Part shown: in pieces, positions 43,847-55,669 of the stretch | Layout: each line of letters begins with the position of its first letter | Numbering within the stretch: the stretch's first letter is position 1 | Assembly (NCBI GenBank): GCA_033675265.1 | Contig: JAUJYZ010001516.1 | Location: 62,001-126,000, forward strand | Direction: 5' to 3' | Source of the DNA: Actinostola sp. cb2023 | Lineage: Eukaryota > Cnidaria > Anthozoa > Actiniaria > Actinostolidae | DNA length: 64,000 nucleotides | Notes under the pieces: model-generated | What the model was told of the DNA's origin: nothing | Databases searched by the model: none | Seen by the model: only the letters and a program-made list of their open reading frames with translations | Translations under genes and position numbers: made by a program

Positions 43847-44215
43847 AAACGAAGACGGAAGTGCTAACATGCAAATCTTGATGAGGTCTAAACTGGGCTC
43901 TGATTGGATGTCCTAAAATAGGCTTAAATGACGTCAACCGATGTGGCGAATGACGTGCACAGCCGGATATTTCTGGGAATATTTCTGGTTTGTTTTAATT
44001 TTTTATTGAAGAAAAATATGACTTTGTATTTGATGCTTATTTTATATTTTAGCTATTCACATGCACAGGGGATTTTTCGGGAATTTTTCTTATGCTCTAC
44101 TTATATTATTTTATAAATCTTAGCAAATTTGATGAAGTTTTAGTCATTCACAAAAAATTAGTTCACAGAAAATTCGATCCGCTATCGGCCTAATTATAAA
44201 CTGGTTCCGACGTCA
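43847..44215. repeat. Element A, copy 4, right part
   Basis: It starts with the duplicated AAACGA, continues AGACGGAAGTGCTAAC, and runs to the TTCGATCCGCTAT end, completing the copy begun at 29025. Confidence 0.85.
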
Positions 44216-44334
44216 CTGGTCAATGCTGTGTTGGCGCATGACAAAATACCCATATATGCTCAATGCTCAGCTTGCAGGTATTTTTATTACCCAACCTCCC
44301 ACTACTCCCCCCTCAAAAGATCCCGGCCCCTCAG

Positions 44335-45345
44335 GGAACAAGGGCAAGTTGTCCTCAATGAAAGTTTGTGAGAAAAAAAGATTAAGAAACTTTGCGAATT
44401 CGTTATTGAAGTGAGCTAAAAGTAAGCATAATTTTGAATTTGAAACAATGAAACAAATTTGTTTTCAATTCCATGTTTAATACATCTCCCGCTGAGTGGA
44501 AGTACATATTTGTAGCCATGCAGAGCCAGAGGAATGCTTAGCTAATGCTTGCATCGATGTGAAGATATAACGGTTTATAAACTCCTATAATTCCAACACT
44601 TTAAAGGTAAACATGAGCTAAAGACAATTCCTACGAACCTTTTCAGACCAGAGAAGCATTTCTGTCCGAGAATTCTTACTGAAATTCGCACCGAAGTTGA
44701 TGACTTTGTGTTGCCTCTGCTCGATCGACAGACCAGAATTTTCCTCCAAAAGACATAAACGCCTTCAACATCTATTCTACTTGTATTGTCTTGGACGTGA
44801 TGCCAGCTGAACGTTGATTATAAGCCATCGTTTTGGTTGTTTTGTCGAAGAACGAACTTCTGCAGAACAAATCCTAAACGATGACGGAAGTGCTAACATG
44901 CAAATCTTGATGGGGTCTAAACTGGGCTCTGATTGGATGTCCTAAAATAGGCTTAAATGACGTCAGCCGATGTGGCCAATCACGTGCACAGGGGATATTT
45001 CTGGGAATTTTTCTGGTTTGTTTTAATTATTTATTGAAGAAAAATATCATGACTTTGTATTTTATATTTTAGCTAATTACATGCACAGGGGATTTTTCGG
45101 GAATATTTCTTCTGTTCTACTTATTTTATAAATCTCAGCAAATTTGATGAAGTTTTAGTCATTCACCAAATTAGTTCCCAGAAAATTCGATTCGCTATTC
45201 CTAATTATTTCTCTATAATTAATATAATAGTAATATTTAGTACAAATACTGACTGCACAGCTAAATTCATTTGCCATTTAGTAGTGGAATGAACCAAAGT
45301 TAGAATGAAATTGGTCAGGGCATATAACAACAAATGACTATAAAA
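44335..45345. repeat. Element A, copy 5
   Basis: A full copy 120 bp after the end of copy 4. At the transposon target it reads CCTAAACGATGACGG without insertion. Confidence 0.78.
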
Positions 45346-45419
45346 TCAACAATGCCAGGAGAATTATGGGCTCCTGACAATGTATAAACTCTTGAATAAA
45401 TATTATTTTGATTCATCAC

Positions 45420-45909
45420 AATGCAAGGGGGGACAGTACGTATAATTAAAAGCAAAAAAATAAAAATAGTACAGTTCTCAGTACTTTTTCGTAAACTTTT
45501 TCGCCTTGTTAGGGGCGGGGGGGGGGGGGGGGGGGGGAGTAAGGCGGGGTAAGGGGGGGGGGGGGGGGGTGTGGGAATGCCCCTGTGCTGTGTACGGCCC
45601 TGTTGACAACATAAAAACTGCAGCACAATAAAACCAGCTTTTTACAACATGTTTCACTCGAAGACCAGTAAATGATTTCCATCTTTAAATAAATATATAA
45701 TTATGACCAAACATTAATATGTAAAGATGAAAAACTAAACAATTGTCAGATTCTTCCTGACCTAACCCTCAACCAATCAAAATGCATTGTACTACCACCC
45801 TGACTACGCCACTGACTACATACCGTAGAATCCCGGCCATAAGTGCTGGCATAACTTCGCAAGGGTTTTATGGTGGGCTTATAACCGGGGTGTCTTATAA
45901 CCGGGGGAA

Positions 45910-45941
<32 letters not shown>

Positions 45942-46120
45942 TATAAAAGGGAGGGGGGAAAACGTCTGAAATCCGTTCTATAAAAAAAAATATGTTTATA
46001 ATCGTGACCATTTTAGTGTTCATGCAACAATAACTGTAAAAGTTTTTTAACGTGAATATGCTCAGGAAAAACTATAATCTGAGCGGATTTTCAAGCAATG
46101 AGCTACCGTATACTACATGC
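45420..46120. repeat. Element B copy 3 and CTTATAACCGGGGG-type repeat
   Basis: The longest G tracts of the window are here (about 45518-45570 and 45909-45939). The layout equals 8565-9245. Confidence 0.65.
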
Positions 46121-46129
46121 ACCCCGTAT

Positions 46130-47126
46130 GGCATGTTGTATAACCCGGCTTACAACTGGACTGGACTGGACCCGAAAAACGCGGACTGAGTCTTAGGAAG
46201 ACACATGTATGGTTGGGTTACCTGTTTTACGATACAACTCCCAGTGTCATTTGGTGCCAAACTTTATTTGTAAGTATTCTATGTTGATTTGCGCTGTAGT
46301 CGCCCAAAAGGCCATTTTTGGGGTCGGCATGTACCCGAACCATGCACTTTTATCCGTGCTTGCGACCCGAGCGGCGCCGACCCAAGAAAGGTTTGTAGTG
46401 TAAATGGGCCTAAAATGTACCTGATTGAAATATTTAGTTTATACCAATCAGAATACAGGAAAGCTATCAGTGTATATTCGTCAGTATTCAATTCATTCTT
46501 CCTATATATATCATACACTGCATTCTCAGTTTTTTTCTTTATTGTATAACTAATATATATTGCAGTATCAGAAGTTTTACAAGAGGATGTATTTATTTTC
46601 TCAGGTCAGTGAATAATGATTGGGAAACATCTTAAAGGCATGGGAGACTTCAAAATTAACATTAACATTAACTAAAGATATCTATGAGCGGCGATGTTCT
46701 GTTTGTTGTAACATGGCTGCTTTTGCATTTATTTGCAGTGATTACACGCTATATATTCTAATAGGCCGGATTAACGTTACTGGCCCTATAAACTCAATGG
46801 GTACTTAATGAAAAAGAGCTTTCCCGGCTGTGTCAATACGTATTCGAATCTCACGTATCCAATCGCTCTTGGATGCACTATGCTGCACCAAATCACGTTT
46901 AATTTAAAAGAAAGATGTAAAAAAAATCCTTCTCAAACGAATTAACATTAACAATATTAACTAAAGATCTATGAGCGGCGATGTTCTGTTTCACGTATCC
47001 AATCGCTAATCGTAAACTCTACTTTTCCCGCCAAAACGCTGTCCATCACAGGTAGCGCAACCATACATGTGTCCGGACCGTATTTTTCGGGTCCAGTCCA
47101 GTTGAGTCCGTGTTATACCACATGCC
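46130..47126. mobile_element. Non-autonomous DNA transposon C, copy 2 (997 bp)
   Basis: Perfect 9-bp duplication ACCCCGTAT at 46121-46129 and 47127-47135. Inverted ends are GGCATGTTGTATAACC and its near complement. It contains only one 46-bp unit (GGACTGAGTCTTAGGAAGAC onward) where copy 1 has ~21, and it lacks the segment of copy 1 from about 10610 to 11030. Confidence 0.85.
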
Positions 47127-47524
47127 ACCCCGTATGGGGATCGAGTAAATGAAGGGGGCTTATAACCGGGGGGGGGGGGGGGGGGCTATAACCGGGAGGG
47201 AATTTCTGTTAGCAGACAGGTGGGCTTATAAACCGGGAGGAACTTTCTGTTAGCAGATCGACAGGTGGGATTCTACGGTATGTATAAAGATCAACGAGAC
47301 ACTATTTCACACTCATGAGAACTCCGCTGTACATCGAAACGAAAGACAAGCCAACTTTTATAGACGTGCGAGTTTCACATTTTAAATTACCGTAAATGCT
47401 CGATTTAGCGACCCGGGCGCTTAATTTTTTTTAGACCTCTAGAGGAGGGCGCTTATTCGAGGGGGGCGCTTATTCGAGGGGGGCGCTTACATGGAAGCAG
47501 GGCGCTTATTTATTTTCTCAGATG

Positions 47525-49571
47525 TTGACCTCAATGTTTTCTTTATCATCGGTATACGGTACTATAACATACATGTACAGTGAATAAAAATAGTAAACAT
47601 ATACCGTGCGGTACTTGGTGAACTCAATGTTTTCTTTATTACCGGTATACGGTACTGTAACATACATGTACAGTGAATAAAAATAGTAAAAACATATACC
47701 GTGCGGTACTTGGTGAACTCAATGTTTTCTTTATCACCGGTATACGGTACTGTAACATACATGTACAGTGAATAAAAATAGTAAACATATACCGTGCGGT
47801 ACTTGGTGAACTCAATGTTTTCTTTATTACCGGTATACGGTACTGTAACATACATGTACAGTGAATAAAAATAGTAAACATATACCGTGCGGTACTTGGT
47901 GAACTCAATGTTTTCTTTATTACCGGTATACGGTACTGTAACATGTACAGTGAATAAAAATAGTACACATATACCGTGCGGTACTTGGTGAACTCAATGT
48001 TTTCTTTATTACCGGTATACGGTACTATAAACATACATGTACAGTGAATAAAAATAGTGAACATATACCGTGCGGTACTTGGTGAACGCAATGTTTTCTT
48101 TATTACCGGTATACGGTACTGTAACATGTACAGTGAATAAAAATAGTAAACATATACCGTGCGGTACTTGGTGAACTCAATGTTTTCTTTATTACCGGTA
48201 TACGGTACTGTAACATACATGTACAGTGAATAAAAATAGTAAACATATACCGTGCGGTACTTGGTGAACTCAATGTTTTCTTTATTACCGGTATACGGTA
48301 CTATAACATACATGTACAGTGAATAAAAATAGTGAACATATACCGTGCGGTACTTGGTGAACGCAATGTTTTCTTTATTACCGGTATACGGTACTGTAAC
48401 ATGTACAGTGAATAAAAATAGTAAACATATACCGTGCGGTACTTGGTGAACTCAATGTTTTCTTTATCATCGGTATACGGTACTATAACATACATGTACA
48501 GTGAATAAAAATAGTAAACATATACCGTGCGGTACTTGGTGAACTCAATGTTTTCTTTATCATCGGTATACGGTACTATAACATACATGTACAGTGAATA
48601 AAAATAGTAAACATATACCGTGCGGTACTTGGTGAACTCAATGTTTTCTTTATCATCGGTATACGGTACTATAACATACATGTACAGTGAATAAAAATAG
48701 TAAACATATACCGTGCGGTACTTGGTGAACTCAATGTTTTCTTTATCACCGGTATACGGTACTGTAACATACATGTACAGTGAATAAAAATAGTAAAACA
48801 TATACCGTGCGGTACTTGGTGAACTCAATGTTTTCTTTATTACCGGTATACGGTACTATAACATACATGTACAGTGAATAAAAATAGTGAACATATACCG
48901 TGCGGTACTTGGTGAACGCAATGTTTTCTTTATTACCGGTATACGGTACTGTAACATGTACAGTGAATAAAAATAGTAAACATATACCGTGCGGTACTTG
49001 GTGAACTCAATGTTTTCTTTATTACGGTATACGGTACTGTAACATACATATGTACAGTGAATAAAAATAGTAAACATATACCGTGCGGTACTTGGTGAAC
49101 TCAATGTTTTCTTTATTACCGGTATACGGTACTGTAACATACATGTACAGTGAATAAAAATAGTAAACATATACCGTGCGGTACTTGGTGAACTCAATGT
49201 TTTCTTTATTACCGGTATACGGTACTGTAACATACATGTACAGTGAATAAAAATAGTAAACATATACCGTGCGGTACTTGGTGAACTCAATGTTTTCTTT
49301 ATTACCGGTATACGGTACTGTAACATACATGTACAGTGAATAAAAATAGTAAAACATATACCGTGCGGTACTTGGTGAACTCAATGTTTTCTTTATTACC
49401 GGTATACGGTACTGTAACATACATGTACAGTGAATAAAAATAGTGAACATATACCGTGCGGTACTTGGTGAACTCAATGTTTTCTTTATTACCGGTATAC
49501 GGTACTGTAACATACATGTACAGTGAATAAAAATAGTAAACATATACCGTGCGGTACTTGGTGAACTCAAT
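47525..49571. repeat. ~93-bp satellite array, left block (about 22 units)
   Basis: The unit runs AACTCAATGTTTTCTTTATT, ACCGGTATACGGTACTGTAA, CATACATGTACAGTGAATAA, AAATAGTAAACATATACCGT, GCGGTACTTGGTG. I counted 22 full units and the start of a 23rd. Variants (ACGCAATG, ATCATCGG, loss of ATAC) recur in blocks, indicating multi-unit duplications. Long minus-strand ORFs here are satellite translations. Confidence 0.95.
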
Positions 49572-49664
49572 CACGTAGGGCACGCGCGCGCTCAAAAATG
49601 CCGGGGTTCGCCATATCTTTTGTACAGCGGTAGACTTCATGAGTGCTGAATTTGAAAAATCAAA

Positions 49665-49796
49665 ATGGCGGCAGGTTTCAACACTGAACAAGGTTTAAAA
49701 TATATTTTTGGGCAGAGTTTTAGCCATGATGATGACATTAGCGAGGAAGGCGATGTAGTAGACGAGGAGGAAGACAGTGAGAGAGAAAAACTGTGA
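49665..49796 (+). CDS. Short acidic ORF or first exon in the 4.16-kb element
   Basis: ATG in AAAATGG context opens 43 codons (MAAGFNTEQGLKYIFGQSFS then an Asp/Glu-rich end) to a TGA. I do not recognise it. The CAAAATGGCGGCAGG start resembles a genuine gene 5' end. It could be a broken exon. Confidence 0.25.
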   Translation: MAAGFNTEQGLKYIFGQSFSHDDDISEEGDVVDEEEDSEREKL

Positions 49797-50279
49797 GAAT
49801 TTCTCGCAAAATATGAAGGTATCGGTAGAGAAGTGTTCGATATTTATAAAGGAGTTTTTTTATTGCCAAGTCACTGGATGCTCTCTTGCCCATCATTGAA
49901 CAGTTTAAACATCTGACACTCGATCAGATGGTAAGGTATACTTTTCATTGAGGTATTTATACTTCTAGCTTTTGAAATCTAGCTTTGAGTACCATTTTAA
50001 TATTATTTAGTGTCACTGAATATCAATGTTTATAAGTTGAGATTTCACGAACAATTTGCAATGTAATTAAATTCAATAAACTTTAAAGTTGATAATTACT
50101 TAGCTTATTGTGTTTTTAAACGACAATTTCACTGATAAATATATTAGATGTATGTAGAAGCTCAATGAGTCTGTGGCTCGGATTTTGCTCACACTTTTTT
50201 AGCTTCTACACAGATATCTACATGTAATTGTATGTTTTTACTGCTTCATCTGTACATTACTTCTACCTGAGGGAAAACT

Positions 50280-50440
50280 GTATTTCCTCGATTAAGCACC
50301 CACCATCGATTAAGCGTCTTCCCTCGATTAAGCCCCCCCCCCCCCCCCTCCTGCCCTCAAAATTTGAGCCCCCCCCCCTGCCCTCAAAATTTGAAATAAA
50401 TACCCCCTCTCCTCCGTCAAGAAATATGGTACAGTAAGAG
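50280..50440. repeat. CTCGATTAAGC-type repeat with C tracts
   Basis: CCTCGATTAAGCACCC, CTCGATTAAGCGTC and CCCTCAAAATTTGAAATAAA resemble 4365-4670. A second block with C runs follows at 50680-50740. Confidence 0.55.
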
Positions 50441-50534
50441 ATTACAGAATATGGAATAGAACTTGCATTTTATTACAAAGTTAAGTCATGTTCCTATATG
50501 TAGTACCATATGAAGTTGTTTCCGAGTTCAAATT

Positions 50535-50666
50535 GAAGGGCTCCCTGCAAGAACGACGTAAGTGACTTGTGATCAAACCCCAAATTCTCCTTTGAAATTC
50601 AAACAATCTCGAGGAGAATTTAGATTTTGATCAGGTCACTTACGTAGTTATTGCAGGGAGCCCTTC
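50535..50666. mobile_element. 132-bp hairpin MITE flanked by AATT
   Basis: GAAGGGCTCCCTGCAA at left pairs with TTGCAGGGAGCCCTTC at right. ACGTAAGTGAC pairs with GTCACTTACGT and GGAGAATTT lies in the stem. AATT flanks both sides (50531-50534, 50667-50670), as with MITE-1. Confidence 0.8.
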
Positions 50667-50700
50667 AATTAAGTTTTTATATTAAGCGCCCCCCACCCTT

Positions 50701-50734
<34 letters not shown>

Positions 50735-50740
50735 CCCCAG

Positions 50741-51344
50741 CTCTAGAGAGGTGAATAAATACTTCAGTCGTACACTCAACAATCCAAGTAGGAATGGCCA
50801 TAATGTGAAACTGATTGTGTCTGTGTCTCAAGTATTCGACAGGGCAAATGATCATCCAATTTAGCTACGGTGGATGTAACACTTATGGTTACCCACAACA
50901 TCCATGCCCAAATGGAAGACCAGGATCACTAATATCCAAAGAACATATAATAATATAAAAATATAATATGGTACAATTGGACATGTAGTTCAAAAGGCTA
51001 TTTTTTTCATGAGTTTATTATCTTTACTCTACTTATTCACTCTTAGTGACATTCAATGAAACTGCAATCAGATATTATTCACTGACTTCATGTATACATT
51101 GTACTGGAGTTTATACATGTTTTTTTTTTCTTCAGAGTGGTTTGCACATAGCCAATGAAAATTAATGTTGATAGTCAAAAACAGACACACTCTCACATTC
51201 TAGTATTCATAATCTACATTATTTGGGTCAATTTGACTTACACATTCATTATTGGTATTTGTATTAATTTTGTTTCATGGGTTAGGTAATGCACAAGGCA
51301 ATCTCTCAAGGAATAAATTTACAAATTATAAGAGAGATTAATCA
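50741..51344. other. Stretch without recognisable feature
   Basis: AT-rich sequence inside the 4.16-kb element. No gene, clear repeat or motif seen. Confidence 0.4.
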
Positions 51345-51672
51345 TGTCTATGATACATTAGCTTACAAGTAGAGAGATCAAACTATTATTAAAGCTATTA
51401 TTATTCCAACATGTCAATGAGACATTAGCTTACAAGTAGAGAGATCAATATATTATTAAAGCTATTATTATTCCAACATGTCAATGAGACATTAGCTTAC
51501 AAGTAGAGAGATCAATCTATTATTAAAGCTATGAGACATTAGCTTAACAAGTAGAGAGATCAATATATCATTAAAGCTATTAATATTATTCCAACATGTC
51601 TATGAGACATTAGCTTAACAAGTAGAGAGATCAATATATCATTAAAGCTATTATTATTCCAACATAGACATG
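51345..51672. repeat. ~67-bp tandem repeat, five units
   Basis: GAGACATTAGCTTACAAGTA, GAGAGATCAA and TTATTAAAGCTATTATTATTCC recur five times, one unit shortened. Confidence 0.85.
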
Positions 51673-51682
51673 GGACATGATT

Positions 51683-51821
51683 TTAGCTTCTCGACACCTA
51701 TTTAGCAACTTTCAACTGGTGCTGGTATTTCCATGGCTTCCAAGTATCATTTTGTAGCCGCATCACCTCCAATAGTATAACGGAACGTGTACGGCTCTTC
51801 AAATCAAACAAACTCACTTTC
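51683..51821 (-). CDS. Possible last exon of an unrecognised gene
   Basis: On minus, after a TATATAG acceptor at about 51822-51824, an open frame reads KVSLFDLKSRTRSVILLEVM then MRLQNDTWKPWKYQH and ends at a TAG. It has the composition of real protein, unlike the surrounding repeats. Its phase does not join directly to the exon at 53063, so any shared gene needs another exon between. Confidence 0.3.
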
Positions 51822-52029
51822 CCTATATAGATAAAAATTAGCAAGAGTTAGTATAGTTCTCTGATCTCAATAGCAACCATGCACGTTGTATCCTCCTCAT
51901 TCAAGCCATTATAGAGAGTATCATCAACATTGTACACCTGTATACCTTACCTATGCATATACAAAATGTATAGACTTCACAAATGGCATCAGCTTAATTG
52001 TATGGTACTAGCCTGGGCATTGGTAAATG

Positions 52030-52150
52030 ATTAACTAAAATACTACTACCACTACTACTACTACATGTACTACTACCACTACAGTAACCTGCACTACTAC
52101 TACTAAATGTACTACTACTACTACCACTACTACTACTGCTACTACTACTG

Positions 52151-52187
<37 letters not shown>

Positions 52188-52458
52188 CACTACCACTACT
52201 ACTGCTACTACCACTATTACTACTACTACTATTACTGCTGCTGCTGCTGCTACTAATAATTAATTAATAATTAATAACTACTATTACTACTACTACTACT
52301 GCTGCTGCTACTGCTACTACTACTACTACTGCCGCTGCTACTGCCGCTGCTACTGCTGCTGCTGCTACTGCTACTACTAATACTGATACTGCTGCTGCTA
52401 CTGCTACTACTAATACTACTACTACTACTGATACTACTACTACTACTGCTACTACTAA

Positions 52459-52505
<47 letters not shown>

Positions 52506-52641
52506 ATACTACTACTACTACTACTAATACTACTACTACTACTACTGCTGCCGCTGCTGCTACTGCTGCTGCTGCTACTGCTACTACTAATACTGATACT
52601 GCTGCTGCTACTGCTACTACTAATACTACTACTACTACTGA

Positions 52642-52703
<62 letters not shown>

Positions 52704-52790
52704 ATACTACTACTACTAATACTACTACTACTACTGCTGCTGCTGCTACTACTGCTACTACTAATACTGATACTGCTGCTACTGCTACTC
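52030..52790. repeat. ACT/GCT trinucleotide microsatellite (~750 bp)
   Basis: Nearly uninterrupted CTA/CTG triplets with embedded AATACTGATACTGCTGCTGC-type phrases that repeat at higher order (about 52375-52440 and 52580-52645). A 174-codon Ser-rich minus-strand ORF is its translation. Confidence 0.95.
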
Positions 52791-53062
52791 GACATACATG
52801 TATTTATTACGCATGTACATGTATAAAGCTTAATATAACTTTAATATACAGATCATCATTCATCTACATGTACACCTACATTAGGGTGTTCCTGCAAAGG
52901 AGGATACCCATCACTGCAAGACATACATAGGGGAATAAAATAATTAATAAATAAAAATTACAGGGGATATCTATAAGCTTATATTTTTTCCTGATAAAGT
53001 GATAAGTAGTATAATATTCCGTTAAGCTTATATGAAATCATACGCGCGTAGGTCTAGCTCAC

Positions 53063-53203
53063 CTTATCATCCAGCCTTTGAAGCTGGATTTTCTTTGCAT
53101 TGAACTTCTTATTCAGATCTTTGACTTCTCTTCTTCTGGTCAATCTCCTTTGTCTTCTCCTCAACCGCTTCTTATCCTCGAGATCGGCTAGAGACACTTC
53201 CAT
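53063..53203 (-). CDS. Possible exon encoding a basic coiled coil
   Basis: ATG at 53203 (the frame is open further upstream) starts MEVSLADLEDKKRLRRRQRR, then an Arg/Lys-rich heptad-like helix ending QLQRLDDK, followed by a good donor (AAG|GTGAGC, intron from 53062). I do not recognise the family. It may be a host exon captured by the 4.16-kb element, or part of the element's own gene. Confidence 0.35.
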
Positions 53204-53732
53204 CTTCTTCGTGTAGTCTCCAACTTTAACTCGTGGTATTGTAACAATTCAATGAATATAACAGCAAAATAACAGGAAATTACAGGCGTACCAAGTGAAA
53301 TCAAAGTCGAAAATCAAAAAAATAAAAAGAACACGATAACAGACATAGCTTCAGCTTTCGAACAAGCATAAATTCATTTTGACAACAGTTCAGACGACAA
53401 AATTAAAACAAGGGTCAAAACATGCCCTCTGTTGAAAAATATCGAGATTGAAGGAATCTCGCGAAAGCAACATCTCGAAAAAAATTGTTTTGTTGTCAAA
53501 CTGCCGCCATCTTTGACATCAAAATGAACAGCAACCACAGCTCGGTCTTTTGCCGCCAATCGATTATTAATCGGAAGAGAACGAACGATCTACGAAGCTC
53601 CGAAACACTGGCCGTTTCGCACTCGTGAAAAAAACGTTAATTCGTTCCCAGACCTCTATATTTGTCTCCCGTCCAATATGGCGTCTGTTACACCAAACCC
53701 CGGCATTTTTGAGCGCGCGCGTGCCCTACGTG

Positions 53733-54197
53733 AATGTTTTCTTTATTACGGTATACGGTACTGTAACATACATATACAGTGAATAAAAATAGTAAACATA
53801 TACCGTGTGGTACTTGGTGAACTCAATGTTTTCTTTATTACGGTATACGGTACTGTAACATACATGTACAGTGAATAAAAATAGTAAACATATACCGTGC
53901 GGTACTTGGTGAACTCAATGTTTTCTTTATTACCGGTATACGGTACTGTAACATACATATGTACAGTGAATAAAAATAGTAAACATGTACCGTGCGGTAC
54001 TTGGTGAACTCAATGTTTTCTTTATTACCGGTATACGGTACTGTAACATACATGTACAGTGAATAAAAATAGTAAACATGTACCGTGCGGTACTTGGTGA
54101 ACGCAATGTTTTCTTTATTACCGGTATACGGTACTGTAACATACATGTACAGTGAATAAAAATAGTAAACATATACCGTGCGGTACTTGGTGAACGC
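53733..54197. repeat. ~93-bp satellite array, right block (about 5 units)
   Basis: The array resumes in register after the insertion (AATGTTTTC) with one completed and four further units, then passes into GCAAGTTTAATTTTATTAAA, which also follows the single unit in MITE D copy 1. Confidence 0.95.
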
Positions 54198-54384
54198 AAG
54201 TTTAATTTTATTAAATAATACAAGAGTAGTTTCTGCATTTCTTTTAGGGGAGGAGGGCGCTTCTTGGAAGGAGGGGGGCGCTTATTGGAAGGGGGCGCTT
54301 ATAAATTTTTTAGACCTCTAGGGTGGGGCGCTTACAACAGGGGGGCGCTTATTGGAAGCAGGGCGCTTAATCGAGCATTTACGG

Positions 54385-55557
54385 TAATACAATTAATTAA
54401 TTAACATAACAATAATTATGAATTGAAATTCAACTTGGTATGTCGATTTAAAGACAAGAAAACCGCAAAGATTTCACCGTATACAACTATAACAAATTAT
54501 ATGTAGAACTGTAAAGCATTTAGCTGTTTTTTTAAGGTATGCAAGTACAAACGCAACTTTTGTTTAAGGCCATGTTTCTAGAACCTCAGCACTGCACCAT
54601 GCGCATGCGTACTGGAGCGAGCAAACAGTCTTAAACGATTTGACCCGAGCCGCTGTACTTGCGTATTACATAATCCTTGGAAACCCAAGGACTACTCAGT
54701 GGGTCCCCCAGGTGTGTTGGGTCCCGAGGGAGTGGGGGACGCGGTTTGCTAGCCTTTGGGTTTGCAAGGATATCACACCAGTGCTGTGCTAGATATTTGA
54801 TAACTACAGTATGAACCGGACATCAGTTGAGGTCCACGCCCTTCTTGCAAGGCGTTTCTACTTGTATTTTATAACTTGTAAACATAACTTGCTTTCAGTC
54901 CTAAAAAAATTAATGTAAATTCTAAATATATACAAGAAATCATTTGACTAATTATTTTGACATATATTTTAAACTAAGGACATTCGGGTAATTTCTAAAT
55001 TTTCGAATATTATGAATAACATATTGATATTTTTTAAACAAGTGGTGTAGTTATGATATTCATTACACTGATGGCAACATATTTGAAGAAATTCCGTCGC
55101 AGACGATTTACCCACAATTCTTAGCAGGCACGACTGCCACTAGGTTCGCAATGTATTGTGGGTAGATCCATCTTTTACACATAACTTGATTTTATATAAT
55201 TTCGATAGAATAGCTAGTAACACAACAATGCTGATACCATTATATTAATACATGGTATTTCTAATCAACTAAAAGCAATTGTTTTGTTGTTTTCTACATA
55301 TAAGGGTTCCAATATAAGGGTGACAAAACTAGCCCCATGAACGAGCCTGAAGTCACAAAGTGTGTTGATTCACTATTCAAATACAATCAAAATCTGAACA
55401 CTAGAAGACACGCTGTGGTTCGGTTCGCACACTACAAAAGTTCTGAAGAATATTATCAGTTATAAAAAACACCGATTCAATAACGATAGAAACTGTTGAT
55501 GTAATGTTTTGTTAGTCTTCGTTGTTTTGTTGGTGGGAAGGCTCCGTTTACAGCAGG
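54385..55557. repeat. Segmental duplication 3' of TPR-CHAT copy D
   Basis: Aligns with 12398-13556 almost throughout, including TTTCGATAGAATAGCTAGTA and CGAGCCTGAAGTCACAAAGT. No gene supported. Confidence 0.75.
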
Positions 55558-55669
55558 GCTGGGCCCGGTTACAGAAAGCCCGATTAGTCTTAATCCAGGT
55601 TTAAAATGAATGGTTTTCTTAAGATTTAATCCTGGGTTAGCGCTAATCGGCCTTTCAGGAACCCAGGCC
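55558..55669. mobile_element. Small hairpin MITE (GGGCCCGGTT type), copy 2
   Basis: Same place and sequence as 13557-13667 apart from point changes (GGTTACAG for GGTTCCAG), so it was duplicated with the segment and did not insert twice. Confidence 0.7.

Larger units (their letters stand above)
49572..53732. mobile_element. 4.16-kb element with GC-rich inverted ends, CACTA-like
   Basis: Ends CACGTAGGGCACGCGCGCGC and complement continue through TCAAAAATGCCGGGGTT for 37 bp. AAT flanks both sides (49569-49571, 53733-53735). Satellite units elsewhere have CTCAATGTTT once, so a 3-bp duplication is supported. CAC ends and a 3-bp duplication recall CACTA/EnSpm, but no transposase is visible. Gene-like pieces lie just inside each end. 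Confidence 0.75.
47400..54384. mobile_element. MITE D, copy 2, swollen to ~7 kb by satellite and an insertion
   Basis: TA-flanked ends CCGTAAATGCTCGATTTAGC (left) and GAGCATTTACGG (right) match copy 1, as do the GCGCTTATTCGA blocks just inside both ends. Between them the single internal unit of copy 1 has become ~27 tandem units, and a 4.16-kb element sits in the array. Confidence 0.85.

Noticed and set aside
47562..49691. Six long minus-strand ORFs rich in YRTVYVYYFYSLYMYV-type repeats
   Set aside because: They are frame-by-frame translations of the ~93-bp satellite, shift frame between units and have no sign of coding constraint.
52271..52795. 174-residue poly-Ser ORF
   Set aside because: It is the translation of a CTA/CTG trinucleotide microsatellite.
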